A stretch of DNA of 64,000 nt, from positions 62,001-126,000 of the forward strand of contig DASUEU010000058.1 of NCBI GenBank assembly GCA_036274895.1, read 5' to 3'. Of the stretch, positions 8,588 through 17,428 are shown piece by piece. Positions within the stretch are counted from its first letter, which is position 1. Each line of letters starts with the position of its first letter. This stretch comes from CALMKX01 sp036274895 (GTDB lineage Bacteria; Acidobacteriota; Thermoanaerobaculia; Multivoradales; SZUA-115). The notes under the pieces were generated by a model. That model did no database searches. It was given only the letters and a program-made list of their open reading frames with translations, and was not told the origin of the DNA. Position numbers and translations under genes: made by a program.

Positions 8588-10435
8588 TCACTGCTCGATC
8601 ACCCGCTCCTGGTCGACCGCACCGCCGGCCACGTCCTGGCGCGTCCCATCCGGCCAGGTGATGGTCAAGGAGTCGATCGCCTGGGCCTTGCCCAGGCCGA
8701 AGGTGAGCGTGGGCTCGACCTGCGAAAGGTAGCTCTTGGTCGGCATGACCTGGCGGCGCAGCACCTGGTCACCGATCCTCATCTCCACGTAGGCGCCCAC
8801 GGCGTCGCGATTGCCCTGCCTGCCCACGAGCTTGAGACGCAGCCAGTGGTGGCCGAGGGCCTGCTCGTTGCGCAGCAGCAGCGGAGGTCCACCGACCTGG
8901 GTGATCGCGACGTCGAGGTCGCCGTCACGATCGATGTCCGCATAAGCCGCGCCGCGGCCCACGATCGGCCGAGCGAGGTCCCCCACCTTCGCCTCGGGCA
9001 CCAGCACGAAGGGGGGCGCGGCCTCCTCGCCGGCGTTCCAGAAGAGCTGGGCGGCCTGGCGGTACTGCTGGCTGGGGTCGACCTTGCCGATCTCTTCCTC
9101 GAGGTGACCATTGGCCTGGAGCAGATCGAGCCGCCCGTCGAGGTCGGCGTCGAACAAGAAAAGGCCAAACGATAGCGCTCGCCGGGACGGGGTGCCGATG
9201 CCGGTCGAGATCGCCTCGTCGACGTAGAAGCTCGGGTCGTCCTGGGCGACGTAGACCGAGGTCATCTCGTTGGCGAAGTTGCCCACCAGGAAGGCCAGGT
9301 TGCCGTCGCCCGAGAGGTCGCCCGAGTCAGTGCCCATCGAGCCGGTGGCGTTGCCGTCGCGGTCATAGGCGAGCCCCCAGGCCTCCCCCACCTCCTCGAA
9401 CTTGCCGCCGCCCAAGTTGTGGAAGAAGAACTTGCGCACGGTGTCGTTGGCCACCAACAGGTCCATCTTGCCGTCCCGATCGACGTCGGCCGGCGCGAGG
9501 CCGAGGACCTTGGCCATCGGCCGACCCGTGGCCGGGTTGTTGACCCGCACGCCGGCCGCCTCCGAGACGTCGGTGAACCGGCCGTCCCCCTCGTTGCGGA
9601 ACAGGACAGGCCAAGTCCCCTCGTAGTTGGTGGGCGGGCCGTAGGCGCGGCCCACGCCGGTCAGGCGGTAGTCCACCTGGAAGTCGATCTCTTTCGACCA
9701 CTTGACGTAGTTGCCCACGAACAGGTCGAGGTCGCCGTCGCCGTCGGCATCGAAGAAGCTCGCGGCCGTGGACCACTGCTCCTTCGGGCCGGCGACCCCG
9801 GCCCGCTCCGTCACGTCCTCGAACCGCCCGCGGACGTTGCGCAGCAGGCGGTTCTCGCCCACGCCGGTCAGCAAGAGGTCGCGCCAGCCGTCGCCGTCGT
9901 AGTCGGCGGCGGCCACGCCCATGCCGTAGATCAGCACGGCGAGCCCGGCCTCGCGGGTGACCTCGCGAAAGCGACCCCGGCCGTCGTTGGCGTAGAGGGC
10001 GGGCGTGGCCGAGGGACGGCTGCCGCGGGCATGGGGCCAGGCGGTGCCGTTGGTGAAGAAGAGGTCGGCGTCGCCGTCGTTGTCGTAGTCGAAGAAGGCC
10101 AGGCCGCCGCCCATCGACTCGGGCAGCAGCTTGTCCCCGTAGGCACCCGTCTCGTGGACGAAGCGGATGCCCGCCTCGGCGGTCACTTCGCGGAAGGTCA
10201 CCGTGGGCGGATCCACCTTGCGCGCCACCTGCTCCGGGGCGGACTTCTCGATCCTCTGCTCCGGCTTGGCCGCCTCGGGCCGGCGGCTCAGCCACAATCC
10301 CCCGCCGACCAAGACCACCAGGCCGCCGATCACCAGCAGGGACCAGCGAAAGGCCTTGCCGATCACCGCATCGTCGGCGGCGACCAGCTCTTCCTCGTCC
10401 TCGGCAGGGGCCGGCTTCCCTCTCTCTTCCGTCAT
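8588..10435 (-). CDS. CRTAC1-family FG-GAP/ASPIC-UnbV protein, membrane anchored
   Basis: A 615-residue protein with one TM helix near residues 30-50 and a large exported part. It carries about seven FG-GAP/VCBS-like repeats with calcium-loop motifs such as DYDNDGDADLFF, DADGDGDLDLFV and DIDRDGDLDVAI, building a beta-propeller. The C-terminal ASPIC/UnbV domain is recognisable by NRDAVGAYVEMRIGDQ and LTITWPDGTRQDV. Such proteins are common in Acidobacteriota and often sit beside TPR or cytochrome genes; their biochemical role is unclear. The start overlaps the pentaheme gene stop by 4 nt, so the two are likely made together. Confidence 0.9.
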   Translation of the reverse strand: MTEERGKPAPAEDEEELVAADDAVIGKAFRWSLLVIGGLVVLVGGGLWLSRRPEAAKPEQRIEKSAPEQVARKVDPPTVTFREVTAEAGIRFVHETGAYGDKLLPESMGGGLAFFDYDNDGDADLFFTNGTAWPHARGSRPSATPALYANDGRGRFREVTREAGLAVLIYGMGVAAADYDGDGWRDLLLTGVGENRLLRNVRGRFEDVTERAGVAGPKEQWSTAASFFDADGDGDLDLFVGNYVKWSKEIDFQVDYRLTGVGRAYGPPTNYEGTWPVLFRNEGDGRFTDVSEAAGVRVNNPATGRPMAKVLGLAPADVDRDGKMDLLVANDTVRKFFFHNLGGGKFEEVGEAWGLAYDRDGNATGSMGTDSGDLSGDGNLAFLVGNFANEMTSVYVAQDDPSFYVDEAISTGIGTPSRRALSFGLFLFDADLDGRLDLLQANGHLEEEIGKVDPSQQYRQAAQLFWNAGEEAAPPFVLVPEAKVGDLARPIVGRGAAYADIDRDGDLDVAITQVGGPPLLLRNEQALGHHWLRLKLVGRQGNRDAVGAYVEMRIGDQVLRRQVMPTKSYLSQVEPTLTFGLGKAQAIDSLTITWPDGTRQDVAGGAVDQERVIEQ

Positions 10436-13365
10436 CGCGGGCGTCTCTCTCCCGGCTCGTTGGCAGGGTCCCTCTGGGCCACGCGCACGGGCGCGGCCGG
10501 GGGCGTTGCCGGGAGCTCGATCTCGAAAGCCTCGGCCCGGCGGGTCGGTCCGGCGTCGGCGAGCTCGTAGGCTCCCGCGCGGGAAAGGTCGTAGATCACG
10601 ATCGCCTCGGCGGCGTGGTCGGCGGCCGGGTTGGCCGCGCGAGCGATCGCCACCGCGCGATCGCGGGCGTTGTCGTCGGGCTTGTACTTGCGGTAGAGCT
10701 CGAGATGGCGCTTGGCGTCCTCCGGGCGATCGAGCTGGCGGTAGATCAGCGACAGATTGTAGTGCGCCCCCATCTCCTCGGGCTCAAAGGCCAGGGTGCG
10801 CTCGAACAGACTCGCGGCCTCGGTGAGCAGCTCCTTGCGCCGGGGCTCCCGGTTCTCGCCGTGCTCGAGCTTGGAGCGCTCGAAGAGGGTCTGGCCCAGC
10901 TCGTTCAGCAGGCGATAGTCCTGGGAGAAGTCGAAGCCCCGCTTCCTGGTCTCGGCGTCGTCGAGCGCGAGGATGCTGCGGAAGTCGGCGATCGCCTCGT
11001 CGAGGAAGCCGTTCTGCTTGTTGACCAGGCCGCGGAACCAGGCCACCGACCAGGACGGCGCGGGCGGATCGAAGGCGGCGGCGCGGGCGAGAGCGGCAAC
11101 CGCCTGGTCCTGGACGGTTCCCTGCGCCAGGTAGACGCGGGCCTGGTTGATCGCCCCCTCCGGCCGCCCCAGGGCTTCCACCCGGGCGAACGCCTCCTCG
11201 GCCTGCCTCAGCTCGCCCTTGCTCTTGCCTCCCTTGAGCAGCAGGCCGATGCCGTAGTCGTTCCAGCGCTGCCACTCCAGGATCGGGCTGGCCTGCTCGG
11301 CGGCGAGGGGCGCCCCGCCGGCCACCGGCAGGGTCACCCGGTCGACGGCGAGGGTCATGATCGGCAGGTCGTTGGTCTTCATCTCGGGGAAGACGAACTG
11401 CAGGTAGCGGGTGTCGAACTTGCGGTACTGGAGGCGGGCCTCGATGGTCAGCGGGCCCCGGACCTCGCGCGGTACGGTGAGGCGGTAGTGGAGGGTGTCG
11501 GCGGCGCCGGGCGGGATCTGGTGGTTGTAGAGGGGGATGAAGATGTCCTGGGCGTTGCGCCGGTCGATGCGCCGGCCCTCGCGGTCGAGCATGTAGACGT
11601 TGGCGAAGTGCGACCAGGGATCGACCTCGTGGTTCGGACCGAGCCCACCGCTGCGCCCGATCACCCGCTCGCCGTCCTTGACCACCACGTCGAGCCACAC
11701 CTCGTTCGAGTCGGCGGTGCCCTGGGTGAAGTGGTGGCCCATCTTGGCCGTGCGCACCACCGCCTCGAGCAGGTAGCTCTGGCCCGGCTCGAGGGTCGGC
11801 AGGGTCGGCCGCAGCGGGGCCACGAGCGGGCCATCGATCTCCCCTCCGGCCTTCAAGCCGAACAGGTCCACCCGCATCACGCCTTCGTTGAAGGCCAGGT
11901 GCTTCTGGTTCACCCACTCGGGCATGCCCAGCAGATGCGGGATGCCGGTGTTGGCGCTGGGGAATTGGTGGTCGTGGATCTTCAAGATGCCGGTGCCGTC
12001 GAAGTCCCGCGCCGCGAACTGGGTCGAGGGCGCGAGCTTCAGGTGGCAGCCGTTGCAGTTGTCCTGGGCTTTGTCCGGGAAGTAGAAGGCCTGCACGCCG
12101 TGCCCGGAGACGCCCGAGAGGTGGTAGGAGTCGTAGTGGTTCTGGCCGCGCAGCCACTTGTACTTGTTGAGCTGCTCCGGCAGATGCACCTTGTGGCAGG
12201 CGCCGCAGAACTCGGGCGTCTTGTGCAGCGGCTTCAAGTAGGTGCGCTTGTGGAACTCCGGCTTGGCCTTGATCAGCTGCTCGTTCAAGAAGGCGAGGAA
12301 GGGGCTGTCGCTGCCGGTGAAGGGGTACTGCACGGCCTCCTCGATGGTGTAGTCGGAGTTGCCGCGCACGGTGTTGACGTTGGTGATCGAGTGGCAGCCG
12401 CTGCAGGTGATGCCGGCCTGGCCGGAGGGATGGGTGCCGAGCTCGAAGCTGGGCTCGTCGAACTTGCCGCTGAAGAAGGGCACCAGGTCGTGGCAGCCGG
12501 CGCAGAAGCGCGAGGCCTGGACGTCGCCGTCGCGCTTGTACGCCACCTCACGGGTCTCGTTCACCGATTTCAGGTAGGGCGGGTTGTTGCCCGAGCTGAA
12601 GCGGTGGGCCGAGACCGCCCAGCCGGCGTGGGTGTCCGCATGGCACTTCAGGCAGTACTGTGAATTGTCGAGGACCTCTTCGGGGATGAAGTTGCCGGTG
12701 GCGGTGCGGGCGAGGGAGGGGAAGAAGTACTGCTCGCCCGAGGCCGGGCCGGCGACGTTCCACTGGCGGGGGTCCTGGGCCTGCCAGATCACCAGCAGGC
12801 CGGCGAAGACTCCCGCCACCGCGGCCCAGCGCAGCCCCACTTGCCAGCGGATCTTGCGCCCGGCGAGTCGATGGAGCACGAACAGCCAGGCGGCGAGCAC
12901 GGGCGTGATCACGTGCGCCCAATAGGCGAGGCTGCGCACCTTCGGGTCCTTGACCACGATCACCCCTTCGAGGCGAGTGAGCACGATGCCCGAGGCGAGC
13001 AGGATCAGGGCCACGGTGAACAGGGCGTAACCCGCGTAGACCGCCCGGCGGTTGGGCCGGTTGTGGGCGTTCTTGATGTGGGAGATGCCGAAGATCAGGA
13101 TCGGCAGGACGATCAGGGCGCCGAGGGCGAGGTGGACCAGGAACATGTTGAGGTAGAACCAGTTCTGGTACACCCTGCCGGTCGCCCACTCGAGCAGGGA
13201 GACCCCGAGCAGATAGGTGGAGTTGACCGCCAAGAGGGCGAAGAGGCCGAGAACCACGAAGAGCACCTTCTTGAGCTGGGGCCCCACCGCCGGCACGTAC
13301 TTGCGGCGCTGGGTCGGGGTGCTGGGCGGCGAGCCATGAGGCGAGTCAGGAGCAACGGATGACAT
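10432..13365 (-). CDS. Membrane pentaheme c-type cytochrome with TPR C-terminus
   Basis: A 977-residue protein in three parts. Residues 1-200 have about five TM helices with several His, resembling a cytochrome-b-like anchor. Residues about 235-445 hold five CxxCH heme c sites (CLKCH 238, CAGCH 288, CSGCH 321, CGACH 387, CNGCH 437) in a cytochrome c554-like arrangement. A beta-rich region follows, then TPR repeats from about residue 720 to 920. It should sit in the inner membrane with hemes in the periplasm and move electrons, perhaps from quinol; the partner is unknown. It heads the run with CRTAC1 and DUF2318 genes. The joining of hemes to a TPR tail is unusual. Confidence 0.88.
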   Translation of the reverse strand: MSSVAPDSPHGSPPSTPTQRRKYVPAVGPQLKKVLFVVLGLFALLAVNSTYLLGVSLLEWATGRVYQNWFYLNMFLVHLALGALIVLPILIFGISHIKNAHNRPNRRAVYAGYALFTVALILLASGIVLTRLEGVIVVKDPKVRSLAYWAHVITPVLAAWLFVLHRLAGRKIRWQVGLRWAAVAGVFAGLLVIWQAQDPRQWNVAGPASGEQYFFPSLARTATGNFIPEEVLDNSQYCLKCHADTHAGWAVSAHRFSSGNNPPYLKSVNETREVAYKRDGDVQASRFCAGCHDLVPFFSGKFDEPSFELGTHPSGQAGITCSGCHSITNVNTVRGNSDYTIEEAVQYPFTGSDSPFLAFLNEQLIKAKPEFHKRTYLKPLHKTPEFCGACHKVHLPEQLNKYKWLRGQNHYDSYHLSGVSGHGVQAFYFPDKAQDNCNGCHLKLAPSTQFAARDFDGTGILKIHDHQFPSANTGIPHLLGMPEWVNQKHLAFNEGVMRVDLFGLKAGGEIDGPLVAPLRPTLPTLEPGQSYLLEAVVRTAKMGHHFTQGTADSNEVWLDVVVKDGERVIGRSGGLGPNHEVDPWSHFANVYMLDREGRRIDRRNAQDIFIPLYNHQIPPGAADTLHYRLTVPREVRGPLTIEARLQYRKFDTRYLQFVFPEMKTNDLPIMTLAVDRVTLPVAGGAPLAAEQASPILEWQRWNDYGIGLLLKGGKSKGELRQAEEAFARVEALGRPEGAINQARVYLAQGTVQDQAVAALARAAAFDPPAPSWSVAWFRGLVNKQNGFLDEAIADFRSILALDDAETRKRGFDFSQDYRLLNELGQTLFERSKLEHGENREPRRKELLTEAASLFERTLAFEPEEMGAHYNLSLIYRQLDRPEDAKRHLELYRKYKPDDNARDRAVAIARAANPAADHAAEAIVIYDLSRAGAYELADAGPTRRAEAFEIELPATPPAAPVRVAQRDPANEPGERRPR

Positions 13366-13567
13366 GGGCCGACCTCCGAGCGATCAGTGCGGCCGGCCCC
13401 CCCCAATCGGGACAGGGCACAGCCTGGGGACTCTGGTCCTTGTAGCAAGGGCCGGTCCTGCCGCGAACGGCGTCTGAACCGTGGCAAGTCCCTGAGAATC
13501 CAGACCCAGACCCGACTGGACCCGGCGTGATCTTGGAATCTATGGCATGGAAATCCCGAAGAGGGGA

Positions 13568-13589
13568 GGGCGGACACGTTGGTCCGCCC
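13568..13589. repeat. Palindromic REP-like hairpin
   Basis: A perfect 8-bp inverted repeat (GGGCGGAC / GTCCGCCC, 6-nt loop) lies 9 nt beyond the stop of the minus-strand TPR gene. The sequence resembles the intergenic GTAGGGGCGGAC...GTCCGCCC palindromes I know from many bacterial genomes. It may also help end transcription of the TPR gene, although the following minus-strand sequence is pyrimidine-rich rather than a T-run. Confidence 0.5.
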
Positions 13590-13597
13590 CTACGGCA

Positions 13598-14407
13598 TCA
13601 CTCGCCGTCCGGGGGACAGGAGCACGCCTCTTGCCAGCCCTCACGGTAGACCTCGACCAGGTCCGTCGAGACCCTGACTCCCGGGGTCAAGAGGTCGCCC
13701 AGGTAGCGGTCGAGGTCGCGGTCTGATTTGTTGGCCCGGGCCAGCAGCCGAGCATCCCCGGGGAACAGGGCGAGGCCCTCGCGCCAGATCTCCCGGGCCC
13801 GCGGCGTGTCCCCCAACCGCCAGTGGCCATCCCCCAGAGCCGCCCAGGTCAGGGCGTGGTAGCTGCGCCTGGTCTCGCCGCGCACCAACTCCCGGGCCTT
13901 CTCGAGGTCGGCGATACCGTTCTTGGTGCGCCCCAGCATGCGGGGAAAGTAGACGTTGAGGTTGCCCCGGCTGTAGAGAGTCAGCCAGCTGGGGCCCAGC
14001 TGCACAGCGCGGGAGAACTCCGCCAGCGCCTTGTTCGCCAGGCCCAGGTGCGAGAAGAAGGATGCGTCGGGCAGCTTGTCGACGTAGGCGTAGCCGTAGC
14101 TCAAGGCGACGTGAGGATCCTTGGGATGAGCGCTCGCCAGGCGGGTGAAGAACGCGATCCCCCGGTCGTACTCCTTGCGCTTGAGCAGCTCCTGCCGGTA
14201 GGCCGCGCTGTAGCGCAGGTTGCCGGGCGCGGCCGAGACCACCGCCTCGAGCCGGGTGAGCCGCAATGAGCCGTCCCTCTCGGCGAGCGCGGCGGCGAAC
14301 AGCTCGGCCGGGTTGCCCTGTGGGGTTGCCGGGCCAGCCCCCGAGGGCGCCGGAGCGAGCAACCCGACAGCCACGACCACGAAAGCTCGAACCAGTTGGT
14401 GGTGCAT
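13598..14407 (-). CDS. Exported TPR-like protein
   Basis: A 269-residue protein. I chose the ATG at 14407 because it begins a good signal peptide (MHHQLVRAFVVVAVGLL... ending at AGA-like sites near residue 26); the longer open frame upstream is proline-rich shadow of the opposite lipoprotein gene. The mature part is helical with TPR-like pairs: a block around YRQELLKRKEYDRGIAFF, another at LANKALAEFSRAVQLGP and a third at ARELVRGETRRSYHALTWA. Cys appears only near the C-terminus (ACSCPP). Likely periplasmic; no specific function recognised. It is transcribed divergently from the lipoprotein gene, with 72 nt between starts. Confidence 0.72.
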   Translation of the reverse strand: MHHQLVRAFVVVAVGLLAPAPSGAGPATPQGNPAELFAAALAERDGSLRLTRLEAVVSAAPGNLRYSAAYRQELLKRKEYDRGIAFFTRLASAHPKDPHVALSYGYAYVDKLPDASFFSHLGLANKALAEFSRAVQLGPSWLTLYSRGNLNVYFPRMLGRTKNGIADLEKARELVRGETRRSYHALTWAALGDGHWRLGDTPRAREIWREGLALFPGDARLLARANKSDRDLDRYLGDLLTPGVRVSTDLVEVYREGWQEACSCPPDGE

Positions 14408-14479
14408 CCTCAACGCCCCTTGACGGGCCGGGAAAACGGCCCGTATCCTCCGCCGGAATCTCGGCCCCGAGACTAACGC

Positions 14480-15154
14480 GTGATCCTCACTCACCGCCAG
14501 CACCTGCGTGGCTCCCGCCTCGCCCGCGTCGTGGTGCTCCTGGCCGTCCTGATCCTCGGGGCCTGTGGCGACCGGTCCTCCTCCCCGCAGCCCACGCCAG
14601 GGGATGGAGACCGTGGCGGGACCCTCCGGATCAAAGTCACCGACCGTGCCGGACGCCCGGTCGCCCAACTGCGCTCCGGGCGCAAGACCCTCCACCTCGA
14701 GCTCACCCTCGGCGAGAGCACCGTGGTCGTCGACGGCGAACGTGCCGGCGAGGTCCGGCGCTACCGCGAAGGGGCTCGCCTGCTGGCCGAGGCGACTACC
14801 GAGCACGGGGTGACCCGCGCCCAAGGCTCGGACGGTCGCCGGCTCTTCGAGCTCCGGGGCTCGGGACGGCGGGTCAGGGTCTTCTTGGGCGAGGCCCCGG
14901 GCAAGCTGGTGGTCTTCGCTCGGCCCGCACCGGAGCGCCTGCGGGTCCTCGCGGGCGAGAGGGAGCCCGAGATCGGCCGCGTCACCCACGACGGCGGCAG
15001 GACCCGGGTGCGGGTGCGCGATCCTCAGGGCGAGGCCCTCTACGAGAGCACGAGCCCCCGGCTCTCGGCCCTCTTCGGAGTTCTGCTGCTGGCCGACTTG
15101 CCGGACCGCGACAAGGCCGTCCTGATGGCCGAGCTGCTGTGGAACGGGCTGTGA
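14480..15154 (+). CDS. Predicted lipoprotein of unknown function
   Basis: A 224-residue protein with a lipoprotein signal: basic start, hydrophobic core VVVLLAVLILGAC with the lipobox LGAC, then a Ser/Pro/Gly linker. The rest is beta-rich with regular short strands and many Arg/Glu, and no recognised domain. Its stop overlaps the GTG start of the pantothenate kinase gene (GTGA), so the pair is translationally coupled. The pairing hints at co-expression, not at a shared pathway. Cys 29 is expected to be lipidated and the protein held at the envelope. Confidence 0.75.
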   Translation: MILTHRQHLRGSRLARVVVLLAVLILGACGDRSSSPQPTPGDGDRGGTLRIKVTDRAGRPVAQLRSGRKTLHLELTLGESTVVVDGERAGEVRRYREGARLLAEATTEHGVTRAQGSDGRRLFELRGSGRRVRVFLGEAPGKLVVFARPAPERLRVLAGEREPEIGRVTHDGGRTRVRVRDPQGEALYESTSPRLSALFGVLLLADLPDRDKAVLMAELLWNGL

Positions 15155-15966
15155 TCGCCGGCGTCGACCTGGGCGCCACGCTCACCAAGCTCGCCCTCGG
15201 GGGAGAGCCCGGAAGCCGGCTGCGGCTACCTTCTCGCGATCTCGCAGCGATCCGCGCCCAGCTTCGAGCCTGGAGCCCCGAGGTCGTGGCGCTGACCGGT
15301 GGCGGCGCGCGCGAGCTCGGAGCCAGCCTGGCCGGCGGTGAGATCCGGTTGATCCCCGAGTTCGCAGCCTGGACCGCCGGCGTGGCCACGCTCGCCGCTG
15401 AGCAGGGCCTCACCCTGCCGCCCGAGCACCTGGTGGTCAGCCTGGGCACGGGAACCTCGATCCTGGCCGTGCGGCCCGGCGGTGCCGAGAGGGTCGGGGG
15501 GACGGCCCTGGGCGGCGGGTCCTTCGTCGGCCTCTCCCGCCTGCTCGGGGGGACCGAGAGCTTCGCCCAGGCCGCCGAGCTGGCCGCTCGGGGCGATCGC
15601 CGCCGTGTCGACCTGCTGGTCGGTGACGTCTATCCTCGCGGCGGCATCGCCTTGCCGCCGGACCTCAACGCCGCCAGCTTCGCCAAGCTCGCTTCCACCG
15701 CAGCCGCCGACCTGGCCCACGCCGTGGCTGGCATGATCGGCGAGAACGTCGCCCTGCTGGCCATGGCCCATGCCCGTGCCGCGGGCATCGACACCGTGGT
15801 CTACGGCGGCTCCACCCTCGACGGCAACCCCGCCTTGGGCGGCCCCCTGACCTTGGTCACCGAGTCGCTGGGCGGCCGGGCCCTGCTGCTGGCAGAGGGC
15901 GCCTGGTGTGGAGCCGTGGGGGCAGCCCGGCTGGCAGCGGACGCGGAGGCGGCGCCCATGCGTTGA
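15151..15966 (+). CDS. coaW: Type II pantothenate kinase
   Basis: A 271-residue ATP-dependent kinase of the Fumble/type II family, which makes 4'-phosphopantothenate, the first step of CoA synthesis. The GTG start gives the N-terminal phosphate-binding motif GVDLGATLTKLA. Further marks are VALTGGGAREL, the segment FAAWTAGVATLA, VVSLGTGTSILAV and VGGTALGGGSFVGLSRLL, all in the family order, and the C-terminal YGGSTLDGNP. Length fits bacterial members (about 265-280). The upstream open frame is not real: homology starts at this GTG, which overlaps the lipoprotein stop. Confidence 0.88.
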   Translation: MIAGVDLGATLTKLALGGEPGSRLRLPSRDLAAIRAQLRAWSPEVVALTGGGARELGASLAGGEIRLIPEFAAWTAGVATLAAEQGLTLPPEHLVVSLGTGTSILAVRPGGAERVGGTALGGGSFVGLSRLLGGTESFAQAAELAARGDRRRVDLLVGDVYPRGGIALPPDLNAASFAKLASTAAADLAHAVAGMIGENVALLAMAHARAAGIDTVVYGGSTLDGNPALGGPLTLVTESLGGRALLLAEGAWCGAVGAARLAADAEAAPMR

Positions 15967-16075
15967 CCGGTCAGGGACGCTTCGTGCTAACCTCCCGCGG
16001 CCAAGACCGACATCACCCGAGGTGGACCGCCGCCCAACTCCTCGACGACGCCGACTTTTGAAGGAGGGAGCTTTC

Positions 16076-17356
16076 GTGATCCACTCGAACGCCGTTGCGC
16101 GCAGCATCGTCGTCGCCAGCCTGGCGCTCCTGCTCTCCGTGCCCGCCGTGGGGCACGCTCAGGAGGTCAAGGATCCCCAACCGCCCTCGAACGATGCCCG
16201 GGGCCTCCAGCTCAAGTCCACCGGCGGCCCGGACAGCTTCGGCTACACCTTCGCCGACGCCGACGAGCCCACCTGCGCGGCCACGTCCGTGATCGACATC
16301 ACCGGCACGGGGACCAACATCGCCTCCGGAGACGACTCCGCCAGCGCTCCCCAGGCCCTCAGCGCCCCCTTCAACTTCTACGGCACGGCGGTCACCCAGC
16401 TGGTGATGGCCACCAACGGATACCTCTCGACCGACCCCACCGACACCGGCCCGGACCTCTCGAACGACTGCCCCCTGCCGGCTCCTCCCTCGACCGGCGG
16501 CGGCGCGCGCATCTATCCGCTCCACGACGACCTGATCACCGACTCCGGGTTCATCCAATACTTCGCCACCTGCCCGCGCCAGAGCGATCGCTGCACCACC
16601 AACGAAGACTGCACGATCTTCATGTGGAACGACGTCGAGCACTTTGGCGGCGGCGGCCAGCTGTGGGACTTCGAGGCGATCCTCTACCACGACACCAACG
16701 ACATCGTGTACCTGGTGGGCCCGGGCAACCCGGAGACCGGCTCCGGCTCGACCAGCGGCATCCAGAACTTCCCGCCGCCCACCATCGGCCTGACCTACGC
16801 CTGCAACGTCGCCGGTTCGGTCGGCTCGACCACCGGCAACAGCACGGTCTGCGTCTTCCACCCCAACGCCGTGCCCAGCGGCTGCCTGGAGGCCGACCTC
16901 GCCCTCACCAAGAGCGCCGCGCCGCCCAACGTCAGCCCCGGGGACAACGTGGTCTACACCCTCACGGTGAGCAACAACGGGCCGGGCGGCGCCACCGGAG
17001 TGGTGGTGACCGACAGCTTGCCGGCACAGGTGACCTACGTTTCGAACGACTGCGGCGCCGGCTTCGCCTCGCCGACCGTGACCTGGAACGTCGGTGCCCT
17101 GGCCAACGGCGGCTCCGCCACCTGCAACGTCACGGTAGCGGTCAACGCCGGGGTCAACGGAGCGGTGGTCAACTCGGCCACGGCTTCAGGCGCCGGGGTC
17201 GATCCGGTCTCTTCCAACAACGTCGGTACGGCCACGATCAACGTGCAGCAGGCGACGATCGACATCCCGACCCTGTCGACCCTGGGCCTCGCGGCCCTCG
17301 TCTTGCTCGTGGCGGGCGCGGCCCTCTTCCTGGTGCGGCGCGGCACGGCGGCCTGA
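16076..17356 (+). CDS. Secreted DUF11 protein with IPTL-CTERM sorting tail
   Basis: A 426-residue surface protein. The GTG at 16076 follows a strong AAGGAGG and starts a signal peptide ending near GHAQE. A beta-rich domain with Cys pairs (about 30-285) is followed by a DUF11 repeat (LTKSAAPPNVSPGDNVVYTL onward, about 290-385). The C-terminus is IDIPTLSTLGLAALVLL plus a basic end: an IPTL-CTERM signal, known as a protein-sorting tail that is recognised at the membrane and probably cleaved. The protein is then likely released to, or attached at, the cell surface. No sorting enzyme is in the window. A terminator follows. Confidence 0.85.
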   Translation: MIHSNAVARSIVVASLALLLSVPAVGHAQEVKDPQPPSNDARGLQLKSTGGPDSFGYTFADADEPTCAATSVIDITGTGTNIASGDDSASAPQALSAPFNFYGTAVTQLVMATNGYLSTDPTDTGPDLSNDCPLPAPPSTGGGARIYPLHDDLITDSGFIQYFATCPRQSDRCTTNEDCTIFMWNDVEHFGGGGQLWDFEAILYHDTNDIVYLVGPGNPETGSGSTSGIQNFPPPTIGLTYACNVAGSVGSTTGNSTVCVFHPNAVPSGCLEADLALTKSAAPPNVSPGDNVVYTLTVSNNGPGGATGVVVTDSLPAQVTYVSNDCGAGFASPTVTWNVGALANGGSATCNVTVAVNAGVNGAVVNSATASGAGVDPVSSNNVGTATINVQQATIDIPTLSTLGLAALVLLVAGAALFLVRRGTAA

Positions 17357-17383
17357 TCCCGCCCACGGCCTTCGCCTCTCGCG

Positions 17384-17411
17384 CGGCCGGCCCTCCAGGG
17401 CCGGCCGTTTT
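17384..17411 (+). terminator. Rho-independent terminator after the IPTL-CTERM gene
   Basis: An 11-bp GC-rich perfect inverted repeat (17384-17394 with 17397-17407) whose tightly spaced centre forms the loop, followed by TTTTG. It is 28 nt past the stop codon and immediately before the next gene. Confidence 0.75.
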
Positions 17412-17428
17412 GCCGGATGGGGACCTCG

